Below, in pieces: positions 9,100-19,092 of a DNA stretch of 54,003 nt. Where the stretch lies: NCBI RefSeq assembly GCF_900103735.1, contig NZ_FMXE01000034.1:1-54003 (forward strand), given 5' to 3'. Numbering within the stretch: position 1 is the stretch's first letter; every line of letters begins with the position of its first letter. The notes beneath the pieces were generated by a model. That model ran no database searches and was not told where the DNA came from. It saw nothing but the letters and a program-made list of their open reading frames with translations. This DNA is from Algoriphagus alkaliphilus (GTDB lineage Bacteria; Bacteroidota; Bacteroidia; Cytophagales; Cyclobacteriaceae). The position numbers and the translations under genes are program-made.

Positions 9100-12000
9100 T
9101 CCGCTCTGTTTTGGTTTGACCATCCTTTTCACCTGACTTCTCTTCTTTTTTTATTCCGTTTTTCTTCTCGAGTTCATCGATTGGATTGACCCGGTTTTTA
9201 TTTTCTTCCGATTGCCTCCACAGCTCCAAGAAGGTGTTGAATTCTCTGTTGAAAATCACACCAAAACCAGTCACCGTCAATTGCCCGTCTATGATGCTTT
9301 GAAATTCATTCCGCTGAAATCCCCGGAGACGGTATCGCCCATTTTTTGTCAACAAATATTCGATGCTGATATTTCCCAACAGGGCATTGCCCTGCTGTTG
9401 ATTTTGAGAGCTTCCTTCCACATCCACTTGGCTGCCCACTTGGACTACGAGTCGATCATCGAACAATTGTTTTTTTGCACTGACATTCAGCTGGGTTCGC
9501 TCTTGCGGGGAGCTCCCCTGATAATCAGTAAAACTATCCAAGTCAAAATCCAACTCAAACCCGCTTTTACCCAGAAGATTGCTGGAAAGGGCGTTCAATT
9601 GCCCGGATAGCACCTGACTTACGCTGCTTCTCGCAATGGCTTCTGTGCCTCCACCCGATCCGTCACTTCCGGTTGAAGGAAAAAATCGATTTAATACCAG
9701 CAGGGAAAACACCTGTTTGTTCAGCTCATCCGCTTGTTCATTGACCTGCAATACTCTGGAATAAACATTCCCTCCCAAGGCTCCTCTTTGAGCCTCCGGC
9801 ATATCGAGTCGAAATGAAATTTCCGGTCTTAGCAACTCACCGTTTACATTGAGATAGACCAAAAAGGGAAGCTCCTGGAAATATTGATTTTTTGAATCGC
9901 CTGTCGAGCCCGTCAACTGAGAAGCCATGAGTTCCGATGATGCGGTCCTGATTTGGTAGATCGCGCTGATTGCAAGTGTCGCATCCATCGGGTCACCGTT
10001 CCAGGTAATCCGACTTCCTTGGCCAATTGTAAATTTCCTGCTGACAAGATTGTAGAGGGACATTTCATAATGCCCTTCTCTGATCTCGTAGTTGCCGCTC
10101 AGCGTAATGCGCCCGTTAGGGTTGATTTCCAAATTGAGGTCTGCACTACCTGACACCAACAGATTATCTCCGGATCGCTCATCTATCACCAAACGAAACG
10201 AAGCCTTAGGGTCTACCTGAAGAATTGCCCGGATATCATATCCCATGAAGGCACTCGCCGTCTCCTCTGTCTTTCTGGTGAGGATATCGTAAGGATCACT
10301 TCGGTTTACAAAAACGACCACCCCATCCCGCGCAACCAAGTCAAGTTGTGATTCAGGAATGATCACTGTCAATTCTGTATTTTCCTTTACAGTCAGGTTG
10401 GCGGAAACTTTAGGCAAGAAAAGGTCACCGGTGACCCTCACATCTGCATCGATGATCCCTCTCCCATAAAACAAGTCATTGTCGCCTTTGGTAGAATTGA
10501 CCACAGAAAAGTTTTTTGCGATCAGATTCAAGTCAAATGTGGGATTGATGATCCTTTCTGTGAAGATCGAACCGTCAATTTGAAAGCTGTTTTTGCTTTC
10601 ATCCTGAATGGTGAATTTCTTGAAATAGAGTCCTGAATTATCCAAAGCTATGGTTTCATCAGCCAATAGGTATTTTGCCTTGAGCTGCGAAACGACAAAA
10701 GCCGCATCATTAAATTTAATTTGTCCTGAATAGTTGGGCTTCAATGTTGTTCCACTCGCTTCAATCAGACCTGAAAGGTAACCTGTACCATCTGAGAGCT
10801 CAGCTCCGGAAAGCCCCGCTACGACTTCCATATCGATCTGATTGAGGTTCAGCTTCACATCAAAGCTTCCTCCGGCTTCATCGGCCTGAAATTTTCCTGC
10901 TAAATCGACATCCATTCCCCCGTCTTTCAGGCGCATGGCAAGCACATAGTCACCCAAAGTCTCAGAGGTAGCCTCCACGCTCAAGTTGCCCAAAGGGATC
11001 TGAAGGACATTCAAGCTATCCACCTTCAAATCGCCCAGTAAACCTGTGGCTCCAAAAGGGTTTTCCAGCACAAGCCTACCATTGACTGCGCCCGAAGCAA
11101 TCAAGTCATTTGGATTGAGCAAACTGGTAAAAGTCTCCAGTCTGAAATTTTCAAATTGGATTGCAAGGTGTTTATCATTAATATCCTCCAAGTCATTTCG
11201 CAGGGATAATACCTGTTGGTTTCTCGAAAATTTGAAGTCCTCAAAGTTCACATGCTGTGCGGCAATCTGTATGAGATTAGTTTCAGGTATACTCCATTCA
11301 CGGGAGTTTACAAGGAGGTTTTCGGGGAAAACATGAATACTCAGCGTATCTCCGGAATAACTGATTTCCGAGGCTATGTGAACCAGCTTTTCTTTGCCTG
11401 CAAAGGAGTTGAAACCAAAGTAAAACCGGGACTGCTTGAGTTCTCCTGTAAAATAAGTTCGATCCATCGCCAATGGACCTGAATTAAGTGCCAAAAAGCT
11501 AAGCGCTAGGTCCAGATTATCATTAGTGGAATCGATCCTGATTCCCAGACTGTCCACTTCCGTGTCACCGTACTTGACAAAAGGAAAGTCAACACTTCCA
11601 ATAAACTTGTCTTCAGCCTGATTAAAATTCACCTTGATTCTGGCGCTGTCCAATTGATCCAAACCCTGGAGTAGCACTTGGTTCAAAATCGGAGCCTGGT
11701 TGATGGCAAGATCCATTTCCATGGTTATTTTACCCAATGACTCCCCGATGGAGTCCAACTTATCCAAGCGCTGTCTGAAATGCGTCGTAACAGCCGCAAT
11801 CAAGCTGTCGGGAGAAGTGTTCGAGCGAATGAACCCATTCAGCAAAAGGCTTTGAATCGAAACACTGGTTGAATCTTCGCGGATTCTGGCATCCAGATTC
11901 AGTCCCCCAACCGGGTAAGTCCGCTGACCATAGACCACAATGGCATCATCCAAGCTGGTAGTCAAGTCAAAATTGGCTGGATTACCTTCAAAATTAGCCA

Positions 12001-14095
12001 GTAACTGAAATTTGGCACGGGTACTTTGCCTTGCAAATCCCAACTCAAACAGATCAATCCCTTTCAGGTCCAAATTCAAATCAACACTGGAATTGATCGA
12101 ATCCAATATCAGCTTGGTAAGCAAATCGAATTTCAAAAATTCATCATCCAACCACATGTGAACATCCCCAGCGCCGTTTATCAACTGTCCCTCAAGTGCC
12201 AAGCCTGAAAAGTCATTGCCGTTGATTCTTAGTCTTTCAAATGAGGAAGAGAGTTCGGCACTGAAATCATTCAGGCTTCTTCCGGATCCATTGCCTGATA
12301 GACTGAACGAGAGCGTATCCAATCCCGGATTACCCAAAATAGCTCCCAATTGGAGTCTGTCCACATCCAAATCCGCTTTGAATGCGAGAATTGCACTGTT
12401 CTGAAAACTTCCGTCCAGCAGCAGATTTCCCAGGTCAGTTTCAAGATTAACCCTTGCCAGTATATCATCGAGTTTACCCGAAGCATTCGCCTTGATGCTG
12501 ATCAGATTCGGCAGCTTCACTCCCAGTTGGGATTCATCCACAAATTTGAGCAGGGTCTCACGGTTGGTTTGAAATTCCAGTCTTGAAAAATCGAAAGCCA
12601 ACAAGTCGGAGTCCAACAGATTGCCGGCCTGACCAGTGCCGCTGAAATAAGTTTCACTCCAGCTCAAATCGAAAAGCGGGATCCCGACCGCATTCAGATC
12701 ACCTTTTACCTCCAGCCGCAGGGCTATCGGGGCAGAAGCCAATTCCCGAATGAGGGTGTCGTAGGCAAGCTCGGGAGCAAAGAAATAACTGTCTCTGAGG
12801 TCCAGACGGGTTTCGGCCAAGGAAATATCAAACTTGGTTTTTTCCGGATTTTCGATCAAATCCTGTATGGACTGAAAGCCAAAATTGGCAATTCCTTTCA
12901 GCTGACTTCTGTTGGTTTCGATCCAAAGCTTCTCGATTTTGGAGTCAGCCTCTGAGATCGAAAAATCAAACCGGAGGTTTTTCAACTCAAATCCTCCTGC
13001 CTCTACAAATCCCGCCTCGCTAAGCTTAAGACCTGCCTGCTTATTTTCCAGAAAAATATCCCCTGCCTCAAGGCGCAGCGCTTTGATCGCTAACACCTCC
13101 GGATTAAAGTACCCCTGTCTGATTTCTTGGTCTTCGGAAGTTTTGAACTCCACCGAATTTTTGGCGAGTGACAAGCTTCCTATCTGAACGTCCCAAACGG
13201 GCCATGCGAAGGGAATTGATTCAACAACTTCCTCAAGGGCTTCAGCCACTTTAAAATCATAAAAGAGGATGTCCGAATCTCGAAGCGCGATGGAATTAAC
13301 CTTAATCCGCTGATTTCGAAGATTAATTTCCGGTGCCTGAACATTAAAATCGCCAATCTTCAACCCTGCCTGCTGCCTGTCCACGGTATTGCTATAGGCG
13401 ATGGAGACATTGGAAAGTTGGAAATTATCCAAGATCAAAAAGGGCAAAACCGAGGCGATAGAATCCTCTTCACCAGGTTCAAAAGCTTTGGTTTGAGAGT
13501 AGGAAAGCTGTGAATTTTGGAGGGTAAAGTTAGAAATCCGGAATTCAGACTTTTCTAAATTCAGAACCGGGACTTCGATTTTCAAGGATTCGAGCTTTAA
13601 AAAAGCATCAATTCCCATGCGCTCATCGAGGTATTTCAGGTCAAAATCCTTCAGCGAAACTGGAGATAATTTAATGGAAAGCACTTGGGAATTTTGCTGA
13701 TTTGCCGGATCGACTTCGACGGCCACTTCCCCATTCTGTGTATCAAATGCCTCAATCAAAAAGTCGAAATTGAATTTTCCGGACACTTCAGTTCTGGAAA
13801 TGTTGGCTTTAAGTCCTTCCCATTCCAGTTTGGTGATGTTAATGGCACCGGTTCTTATCAATGGAAGAATCTCAACCCCTGCTTCCAATTTTCGGGAGTA
13901 GATCAAAGTATCTCCGGCTGTATCCCCGAGGTAAAGCCCTTCCAAAAATAAATTTCCGGAGAAAGTAATGTAGAGCTTGTCAATGGAAACCGCTGTCTTG
14001 GTTTTATTGGAGACAAATTGGGTCGCCTTGTCCACAACGATGCCCTGACCCCAAGGGCTGCGGATAAAAAGCACTAAAAGAATCGCGATTACCAA
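9089..14095 (-). CDS. tamB: TamB: translocation and assembly module inner-membrane protein
   Basis: This AsmA-like giant has at least 1,668 residues. It is anchored in the inner membrane by an N-terminal helix, and the rest is expected to span the periplasm as a beta-helical groove. The conserved C-terminal TamB/DUF490 domain is visible (SGNYEIREGHYEMSLYNLVSRKF, GDPMDATLAISAIYQI, VLNRFFPS, LNVSAKKQLFDDRLVVQVG, YRLRGFQRNEF). Only TTG at 14095 is a usual start, but it leaves a short half-helix. The in-frame codons upstream back to 14159-14161 encode a much better anchor (KRFIRTFLKVLGITIASLLV) with no ATG, GTG or TTG among them, so an ATA at 14161 or a lost start is possible. It is the first gene of the tamB-tamL operon. 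The C-terminus is acidic/basic and low in complexity (KNGIKKEEKSGEKDGQTK). Confidence 0.92.
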   Translation of the reverse strand: MVIAILLVLFIRSPWGQGIVVDKATQFVSNKTKTAVSIDKLYITFSGNLFLEGLYLGDTAGDTLIYSRKLEAGVEILPLIRTGAINITKLEWEGLKANISRTEVSGKFNFDFLIEAFDTQNGEVAVEVDPANQQNSQVLSIKLSPVSLKDFDLKYLDERMGIDAFLKLESLKIEVPVLNLEKSEFRISNFTLQNSQLSYSQTKAFEPGEEDSIASVLPFLILDNFQLSNVSIAYSNTVDRQQAGLKIGDFNVQAPEINLRNQRIKVNSIALRDSDILFYDFKVAEALEEVVESIPFAWPVWDVQIGSLSLAKNSVEFKTSEDQEIRQGYFNPEVLAIKALRLEAGDIFLENKQAGLKLSEAGFVEAGGFELKNLRFDFSISEADSKIEKLWIETNRSQLKGIANFGFQSIQDLIENPEKTKFDISLAETRLDLRDSYFFAPELAYDTLIRELASAPIALRLEVKGDLNAVGIPLFDLSWSETYFSGTGQAGNLLDSDLLAFDFSRLEFQTNRETLLKFVDESQLGVKLPNLISIKANASGKLDDILARVNLETDLGNLLLDGSFQNSAILAFKADLDVDRLQLGAILGNPGLDTLSFSLSGNGSGRSLNDFSAELSSSFERLRINGNDFSGLALEGQLINGAGDVHMWLDDEFLKFDLLTKLILDSINSSVDLNLDLKGIDLFELGFARQSTRAKFQLLANFEGNPANFDLTTSLDDAIVVYGQRTYPVGGLNLDARIREDSTSVSIQSLLLNGFIRSNTSPDSLIAAVTTHFRQRLDKLDSIGESLGKITMEMDLAINQAPILNQVLLQGLDQLDSARIKVNFNQAEDKFIGSVDFPFVKYGDTEVDSLGIRIDSTNDNLDLALSFLALNSGPLAMDRTYFTGELKQSRFYFGFNSFAGKEKLVHIASEISYSGDTLSIHVFPENLLVNSREWSIPETNLIQIAAQHVNFEDFKFSRNQQVLSLRNDLEDINDKHLAIQFENFRLETFTSLLNPNDLIASGAVNGRLVLENPFGATGLLGDLKVDSLNVLQIPLGNLSVEATSETLGDYVLAMRLKDGGMDVDLAGKFQADEAGGSFDVKLNLNQIDMEVVAGLSGAELSDGTGYLSGLIEASGTTLKPNYSGQIKFNDAAFVVSQLKAKYLLADETIALDNSGLYFKKFTIQDESKNSFQIDGSIFTERIINPTFDLNLIAKNFSVVNSTKGDNDLFYGRGIIDADVRVTGDLFLPKVSANLTVKENTELTVIIPESQLDLVARDGVVVFVNRSDPYDILTRKTEETASAFMGYDIRAILQVDPKASFRLVIDERSGDNLLVSGSADLNLEINPNGRITLSGNYEIREGHYEMSLYNLVSRKFTIGQGSRITWNGDPMDATLAISAIYQIRTASSELMASQLTGSTGDSKNQYFQELPFLVYLNVNGELLRPEISFRLDMPEAQRGALGGNVYSRVLQVNEQADELNKQVFSLLVLNRFFPSTGSDGSGGGTEAIARSSVSQVLSGQLNALSSNLLGKSGFELDFDLDSFTDYQGSSPQERTQLNVSAKKQLFDDRLVVQVGSQVDVEGSSQNQQQGNALLGNISIEYLLTKNGRYRLRGFQRNEFQSIIDGQLTVTGFGVIFNREFNTFLELWRQSEENKNRVNPIDELEKKNGIKKEEKSGEKDGQTKTERNEN

Positions 14096-14778
14096 AAGTG
14101 AGGCTATCGTAATCCCTAAAACCTTTAAGAATGTCCTGATAAATCTTTTGATAGAATTTATTTTAACTAGTTGGACTTTAAGAGCATCACACTCTCCCTT
14201 GCCTAATGGTCAAGAAATAAGCCAAATGGGTTCAAAAAACGGTCAATTAGATAATCGGGAATTGATCGATATGTTTACAAAACTAAGAATTTTGACGGGA
14301 AATTCAGTTTTAGACAAATTCATGCCTGCCAAATGGCCCCCATCCCTGTGCTGTGTCTCTACACTACAGTCGATTCTAAGCAATAAGCCTGTCTGATTGA
14401 ATGTAAGTGGAAAATCGAATTGGAATAGGTGCTTGGAGCTGTATGGAGTGGATACACAATTGGAAATCAATAATCCCGGTCTTTGAGGAAACTAAACTGG
14501 GATGTGTTGAGAAAACCTTTGATCATTTTTATTTGCTCACCTCAATCACAAATCGCTGATATCGCGTCATCGGATGAACACCATTGTCTTGGAAGTTTGG
14601 ATCATAGGTTTTGGCTTTGAGGAAAGAAAAATAGGGAAAGGCAAGTGAAAAACCAGAGAATTTATTGACCCCACCATTTAAGCTTTGAGCTTTTGGCACC
14701 AATCATTGCGATGGGATCAAATGCAAAATCCAGCCTAAACTTTTTACTTTGCAGCAAACGTACCGCCTTCGCTGATTC
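14096..14778. other. Intergenic region upstream of tamB with a possible reverse-strand coding relic
   Basis: No complete gene was seen. On the reverse strand, 14529-14708 reads without stops as about 58 codons with protein-like composition (GGVNKFSGFSLAFPYFSF, then YDPNFQDNGVHPMTRYQRF, ending FVIEVSK-stop). It has no ATG at its beginning and follows directly after a stop, so it looks like the 3' end of a decayed gene of unknown family. The rest should contain the promoters of tamB (reverse) and of the glycosyltransferase (forward), but no clear -33/-7 pair was identified. Confidence 0.35.
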
Positions 14779-15804
14779 ATGATCATTTACACCTTCCCTG
14801 TCCGAACTGCTTTTATCGATCGAGATTTGGAGATGATCGGGCCTGTTTCGGCCATCAAGTCCTTGGAATTCACTCAAAGTCCACTAAAGCTCCCCTTCTT
14901 TTTTATCCTTCAGTTTTTTCAGCTGCTTTGGTATCTGCCCAAAACGAGTCAGTACCTCTGCTTTTTCGGGGGCTATCACAGTGTATTACCGGCTTGGTTT
15001 GGAAAGATTTTCGGTAAAAAATGTACGATTCAGGCCGGGGGAACCGACTGCATCAACATGCCTGAGATCGGGTATGGGAATTTCAGAAAGAAATGGCTGC
15101 GAAAAGCTACCGTCTATTCCTTCAAAAATTGCAGTCTGATTCTTCCTGTAGCCGAGGCTTTGGTCAAACAGGATTATCGATATGATCCAAAAATCTCTCC
15201 GAAGCAGGGCTTATTGAATTTGATTCCGGATTTAAAAACTCCCATTCAGGTCATCCCCAATGGATTTGACACGGAATACTGGAGGGACTTGGGAAAGGGA
15301 AGAAAACCATTCAGCTTTATCTCCGTCGCTACCGGCACCTCCAATCCGGCCCGTGCCATCGTAAAAGGCTATGACTTAATTGAAAAACTGGCCGAAAATC
15401 ATTCCGATTGGACCTTCACTTTGGTGGGAGATTCAGCTTACGTTTCGCCGAATTCAAATGTCTTAGTCTTGGGAAAAATGAATCCTGCTGAACTGCTTAA
15501 AAGCTACAATTCACACCAATTCTATCTTCAACTTTCCACTTCAGAAGGTTTCCCGAATGCCTTGGGCGAAGCTATGGCTTGTGGCTGCGTGCCGATTGGC
15601 TCAGCCGTAGGAGCAATTCCTGAGATTATTGGGAACGCAGGGTTTTTGCTGTTCAAAAAGGATTTTGGAGAGTTAGAGCCACTGTTGGAAATAACCAAAA
15701 ACACGCCGTTACAACCATTGGCAAACCGTGCAAGAATAAGGATTGAAATGCTGTTTAATTTTGAACAGCGAAAATCAAAAATCCTTAAAAAACTGAATCT
15801 CTGA
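14779..15804 (+). CDS. Family 4-type glycosyltransferase (GT-B fold)
   Basis: This is a 341-residue cytoplasmic or membrane-associated glycosyltransferase. The N-terminal Rossmann half includes a hydrophobic stretch (FFFILQFFQLLWYL) and a glycine-rich acceptor-side loop (IQAGGTDCINMPEIGYG). The C-terminal half has the GT4 donor-binding signature: IPNGFDTEYW, then TLVGDSA, and the E-x7-E motif in SEGFPNALGEAMACGCVPIG (about residues 254-273). The family transfers sugars from nucleotide donors to lipids or polysaccharides; donor and acceptor cannot be read. It stands alone, not in a polysaccharide cluster. The ATG at 14779 (MIIYTFPVRTAFIDRDLE) gives a normal family N-terminus. Confidence 0.88.
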   Translation: MIIYTFPVRTAFIDRDLEMIGPVSAIKSLEFTQSPLKLPFFFILQFFQLLWYLPKTSQYLCFFGGYHSVLPAWFGKIFGKKCTIQAGGTDCINMPEIGYGNFRKKWLRKATVYSFKNCSLILPVAEALVKQDYRYDPKISPKQGLLNLIPDLKTPIQVIPNGFDTEYWRDLGKGRKPFSFISVATGTSNPARAIVKGYDLIEKLAENHSDWTFTLVGDSAYVSPNSNVLVLGKMNPAELLKSYNSHQFYLQLSTSEGFPNALGEAMACGCVPIGSAVGAIPEIIGNAGFLLFKKDFGELEPLLEITKNTPLQPLANRARIRIEMLFNFEQRKSKILKKLNL

Positions 15805-16325
15805 TAATTTTTTCTCTCAGGTCAGGGTGACATCTGTCATTTAATCTAAAGATCAACAAAACATAAAATCTCCAGCTTTTCCAACTTTCCGATACAATCA
15901 GTAAGAATTCCCTGTTTTTGGCCCTAGATTCAGAATCTTCTGGAAATCGATTTCCTTGAACCGCCGAAACCGGTTTTTAGGATTCTTACACTTTTTTTAC
16001 CCGAAAGTGATTTTTTTTAAACCGGTTTTTCAATTTTTGACTTAAATCAAAAAGTAAATAGCAAAAAATAAGGGAGCCTTTTTAAAATCAGGCTCCCTAT
16101 CAGGGTTTATTGTCAATGGATTAAAACCATATAAACTTTGGCAAAGCGCTGGGTTGAGCAACTATTCTGTTTGCAAAAGTTTCCTAAACGTATTAAAACC
16201 AAACAAAAAATCAAAATTTCAGATTAAAATTTTTGATTTATTTTTCTTAATCCTCTGTTCGATTCTTCATACGATATATCGGAGCTATTCAAAATTCCTT
16301 TTAACTTGAAACCAAACCCCAGCCG
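15805..16325. other. Intergenic region with direct repeats
   Basis: No gene was seen. The 12-mer AAACCGGTTTTT, itself containing the palindrome AAACCGGTTT, occurs twice about 50 bp apart (near 15969 and 16019). A terminator-like hairpin follows at 16072-16097 (separate entry). The last 100 bp before the M19 dipeptidase gene are AT-rich and should hold its promoter. Confidence 0.5.
16072..16097. terminator. Hairpin with 7-bp stem GGGAGCC/GGCTCCC
   Basis: A perfect 7-bp inverted repeat closes a 12-nt loop that contains the T-run, 270 bp downstream of the glycosyltransferase stop codon. It could be an intrinsic terminator or a structured 5' leader of the downstream gene; the lack of a T-run after the stem weakens the terminator reading. 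Confidence 0.4.
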
Positions 16326-17489
16326 ATGAAAAAATTCATCCTATTTCTTGTCATCCTTTTTGTCGTTTACTTAATCGGCATCAACACCGTCCCACAATAC
16401 ATTGAGGCCGAACGAAATCCGGTCAAAGCCGCAGGACCCTATCAGATATCTCCGGAAGCCCAAGCCATCTATGCCCGGCTCGATTTCATTTCAGACTTGC
16501 ATTGCGATGCCCTCCTCTGGGGCAGGAATCTGAATAAAAGAGGGAATCAGGGACACGTCGATTTCCCAAGAATGAGGGAAGCCAATGTTGCCCTGGAGAT
16601 GTTTACAATTGTCTCCAAATCTCCCGCAGGCCAAAATATGCAGAGTAACAGCGAAGACGCTTTTGACAACATCACCCCGCTGACCATCGCAAAAGGCGAA
16701 AGCCCCTGGAATTGGTTTAGCCTGATCAACCGAACTTTGTCGCAATCAGAGGCACTGAAAAATTTTGTGGAAAATGAAGGTGAAAAAGCCATTTTCGTCC
16801 GGTCAAAAGCTGATCTTGAAAAGCTCATCGAAGCCCGGAAAACAGACAAAGAAGTCATCGGCGCCATGTTGGGAATTGAAGGGGGGCACGCACTGGAGGG
16901 GATGCCGGAGAATCTGGACAAAGTCTACGCTGCCGGCGTGCGAATGGTCGGGCCAACTCACTTTTTTGACAATGAATTCGGCGGTTCGGCCCATGGTCAA
17001 AGCGGTGAAGGGTTGACGGACTTCGGGAAAAAGATGATCGCCCGAATGAATGAATTGGGGATCTTCATCGATTTAGCCCATGCCTCTCCCGCTATTGTCG
17101 AAGATATACTTAGACTAAGCTCCAAACCCGTGATTGTGTCTCATACCGGTGTGCGGGCGGTATTGGATTCTCAACGAAATCTCAGCGACGAACAGATTCA
17201 AAAAATCGCGGCAAAAGGAGGAATCATCGGAATCGCCTTTTTTGACATGGCAGTGGGTACGCCCGAACTGCCAAACATCATTGCATCAATCAAGCATGTG
17301 CGTGATTTAGTAGGAGTCGAATTTGTGGCTTTGGGCTCAGATTATGACGGGTCGGTGGCTGTTCCTTTTGACATTACCGGACTTCCCCTTATTGTCGAAG
17401 GACTTTTAAATGCCGGATTTACGGAAGAAGAAATCAAAGCAGTGATGGGCGAAAATGTAAAGCGCTTTTTGCTTGAAAACTTAAACTGA
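16326..17489 (+). CDS. Membrane dipeptidase (peptidase family M19, renal dipeptidase-like)
   Basis: This is a 387-residue zinc dipeptidase, anchored or exported by an N-terminal hydrophobic helix (FILFLVILFVVYLIGI). The binuclear zinc ligands of the family are visible: the HxD in SDLHCD (about residues 58-60), the bridging Glu in GIEGGHAL (about 184), His in DLAHAS (about 251) and VSHTGVR, and the Asp in GSDYDG (about 337). Family members hydrolyse dipeptides, often with D- or dehydro-amino acids. The length and motif order are normal. The next gene starts 3 nt after its stop codon, so the two form an operon, though no functional link with the metal transporter is known. Confidence 0.92.
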   Translation: MKKFILFLVILFVVYLIGINTVPQYIEAERNPVKAAGPYQISPEAQAIYARLDFISDLHCDALLWGRNLNKRGNQGHVDFPRMREANVALEMFTIVSKSPAGQNMQSNSEDAFDNITPLTIAKGESPWNWFSLINRTLSQSEALKNFVENEGEKAIFVRSKADLEKLIEARKTDKEVIGAMLGIEGGHALEGMPENLDKVYAAGVRMVGPTHFFDNEFGGSAHGQSGEGLTDFGKKMIARMNELGIFIDLAHASPAIVEDILRLSSKPVIVSHTGVRAVLDSQRNLSDEQIQKIAAKGGIIGIAFFDMAVGTPELPNIIASIKHVRDLVGVEFVALGSDYDGSVAVPFDITGLPLIVEGLLNAGFTEEEIKAVMGENVKRFLLENLN

Positions 17490-17492
17490 TCC

Positions 17493-18212
17493 ATGGAAAA
17501 AGCTATCCATCAGGAGAATGCCAATTTCGGTAAACTTCAGGAGTACCTCCGCGAATTTGTCTATGGGGGAATTGACGGGGCAGTGACCACCTTCGCTGTG
17601 GTAGCTGGTGGGTTTGGAGCCAACCTTGACGCAGGAATCCTGATTATTCTCGGCTTGGCCAATCTCCTGGCTGACGGATTCTCGATGTCGGTGGGGGCCT
17701 ATCTTTCAGCTAAAAGCGAGCGGGATAATTACGACAAGCACCAGAAAATAGAGTATTGGGAAGTCGAAAACCTTCCGGAAATCGAACGGGAAGAAATCGT
17801 CGAAATCTACCGTGAAAAAGGCTTCAAAGGGGATCTCCTGGACAAAATCGTCAACCACATTTGTGATGACAAAGATCTTTGGGTAGCGGAGATGATGAAG
17901 GACGAACTGGGGATGATGCGCGACAGCAAAAGCCCCTTCAAAATCGGTGTGGCAACCCTGATATCCTTTATTCTGGTTGGGTTTATCCCCCTGATGGTCT
18001 ACCTCTGGGATTTCTTTTTCCCTACTGATCTTGACACCTTCCTTTGGACCAGTATTTTGACCGGACTTGCATTTATGATCGTGGGGTGGCTGAAGGGAAT
18101 CGTCAATCAAACCTCCAAGCTGCGCAGCGTCTCGGAGACACTGGCCCTGGGACTTTTGGCAGCGATCGTTGCCTATTATGTCGGTGATATTTTAAAAAGC
18201 TTTTTCATTTAG
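17493..18212 (+). CDS. VIT1/CCC1-family transporter
   Basis: This is a 239-residue integral membrane protein of the vacuolar iron transporter (VIT1/CCC1) family, which moves Fe2+ or Mn2+ across membranes. The N-terminal signature [17 protein letters not shown] and the helix-2 block [22 protein letters not shown] are clear. The long cytoplasmic metal-binding loop with Glu-rich helices ([21 protein letters not shown] and [15 protein letters not shown]) sits between spans 2 and 3, followed by three further spans to the end, five in total. It is coupled with the upstream dipeptidase by a 3-nt gap. Confidence 0.9.
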   Translation: MEKAIHQENANFGKLQEYLREFVYGGIDGAVTTFAVVAGGFGANLDAGILIILGLANLLADGFSMSVGAYLSAKSERDNYDKHQKIEYWEVENLPEIEREEIVEIYREKGFKGDLLDKIVNHICDDKDLWVAEMMKDELGMMRDSKSPFKIGVATLISFILVGFIPLMVYLWDFFFPTDLDTFLWTSILTGLAFMIVGWLKGIVNQTSKLRSVSETLALGLLAAIVAYYVGDILKSFFI

Positions 18213-18484
18213 ATTTTATTGCTCAGTTGGAAATTTGGTACAGATTAAACTGGCTCAAAAGCTGATCAGTCCGGGAAAATTCCTGGCCTTTATTGTGAAA
18301 ATTGTAGCTTTTGCCGAATGGAAACCAGTCAGCCGGACGATGGATCAACTGGATATCCTAGCTAGCTACAGCTGATTGGTCCATTTTCTGAAAACGGAAA
18401 AGAACTTGGAATTCAAATTTTGAATCAAACATTTTTCACCTTACCTTTTAATTATTCGAAGCCCAATCTAAACCCCAATCGACC

Positions 18485-19009
18485 TTGCCGAAGGAAAATT
18501 TTTTAATCAGAAATGCCCAACCGAGTGAATTTGAGGAGACCGGTCAATTGATGGTCGAGGTCTACTCCGAGCTGAAAGGTTTTCCGAAACAAGCTGATTT
18601 TCCGGAATACTATGACTTGCTGCTTCATATCGGTAGGCTCACCGAAAAACCCGAGGTCACACTTCTGGTCGCTTTGGGCCCCGAAGAAGAAGTTTCGGGA
18701 GCGGTTGTTTATTTTGGAGACATGAGTCAATATGGCTCCAAGGGAATCGCACCAAATGAATCAAATGCTGCTGGAATCCGATTTTTGGCGGTTTCCAAGA
18801 GCGAAAGGGGTCAGGGAATCGGAAAGGCATTGACGCTGGCATGCATTCAAAAAGCCAAAGAATCCGGACTCGAACAGGTGATTCTTCATACTACCCACAC
18901 GATGATGACCGCTTGGAAGATGTACGAGGGAATGGGATTTCAGCGAGCTGAGGAACTGGATTTTTTTCAGGGGGATTTACATGTCTATGGCTTTCGGTAT
19001 TTTCTTTGA
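18485..19009 (+). CDS. GNAT-family N-acetyltransferase
   Basis: This is a 174-residue protein with the GNAT fold. The acetyl-CoA pyrophosphate-binding motif A is visible as IRFLAVSKSERGQGIGKALTL (Q/RxxGxG/A type), followed by motif B (MTAWKMYEGMGFQRAEEL). The likely start is TTG at 18485 (MPKENFLIRNAQPSEFEE); there is no in-frame ATG before residue 23, and the family N-terminal strand IRNAQPSEF requires this upstream start. Substrate is unknown. The 270-bp spacer before it shows no other feature. Confidence 0.85.
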   Translation: MPKENFLIRNAQPSEFEETGQLMVEVYSELKGFPKQADFPEYYDLLLHIGRLTEKPEVTLLVALGPEEEVSGAVVYFGDMSQYGSKGIAPNESNAAGIRFLAVSKSERGQGIGKALTLACIQKAKESGLEQVILHTTHTMMTAWKMYEGMGFQRAEELDFFQGDLHVYGFRYFL

Positions 19010-19092
19010 TCCGGAGCTTGAGCTTGGTTCTGTCCTACAACCTTTCCCGGCCAATCCCTGATTTTTCTTTTAGAATCTCTTAATTTAATGGC

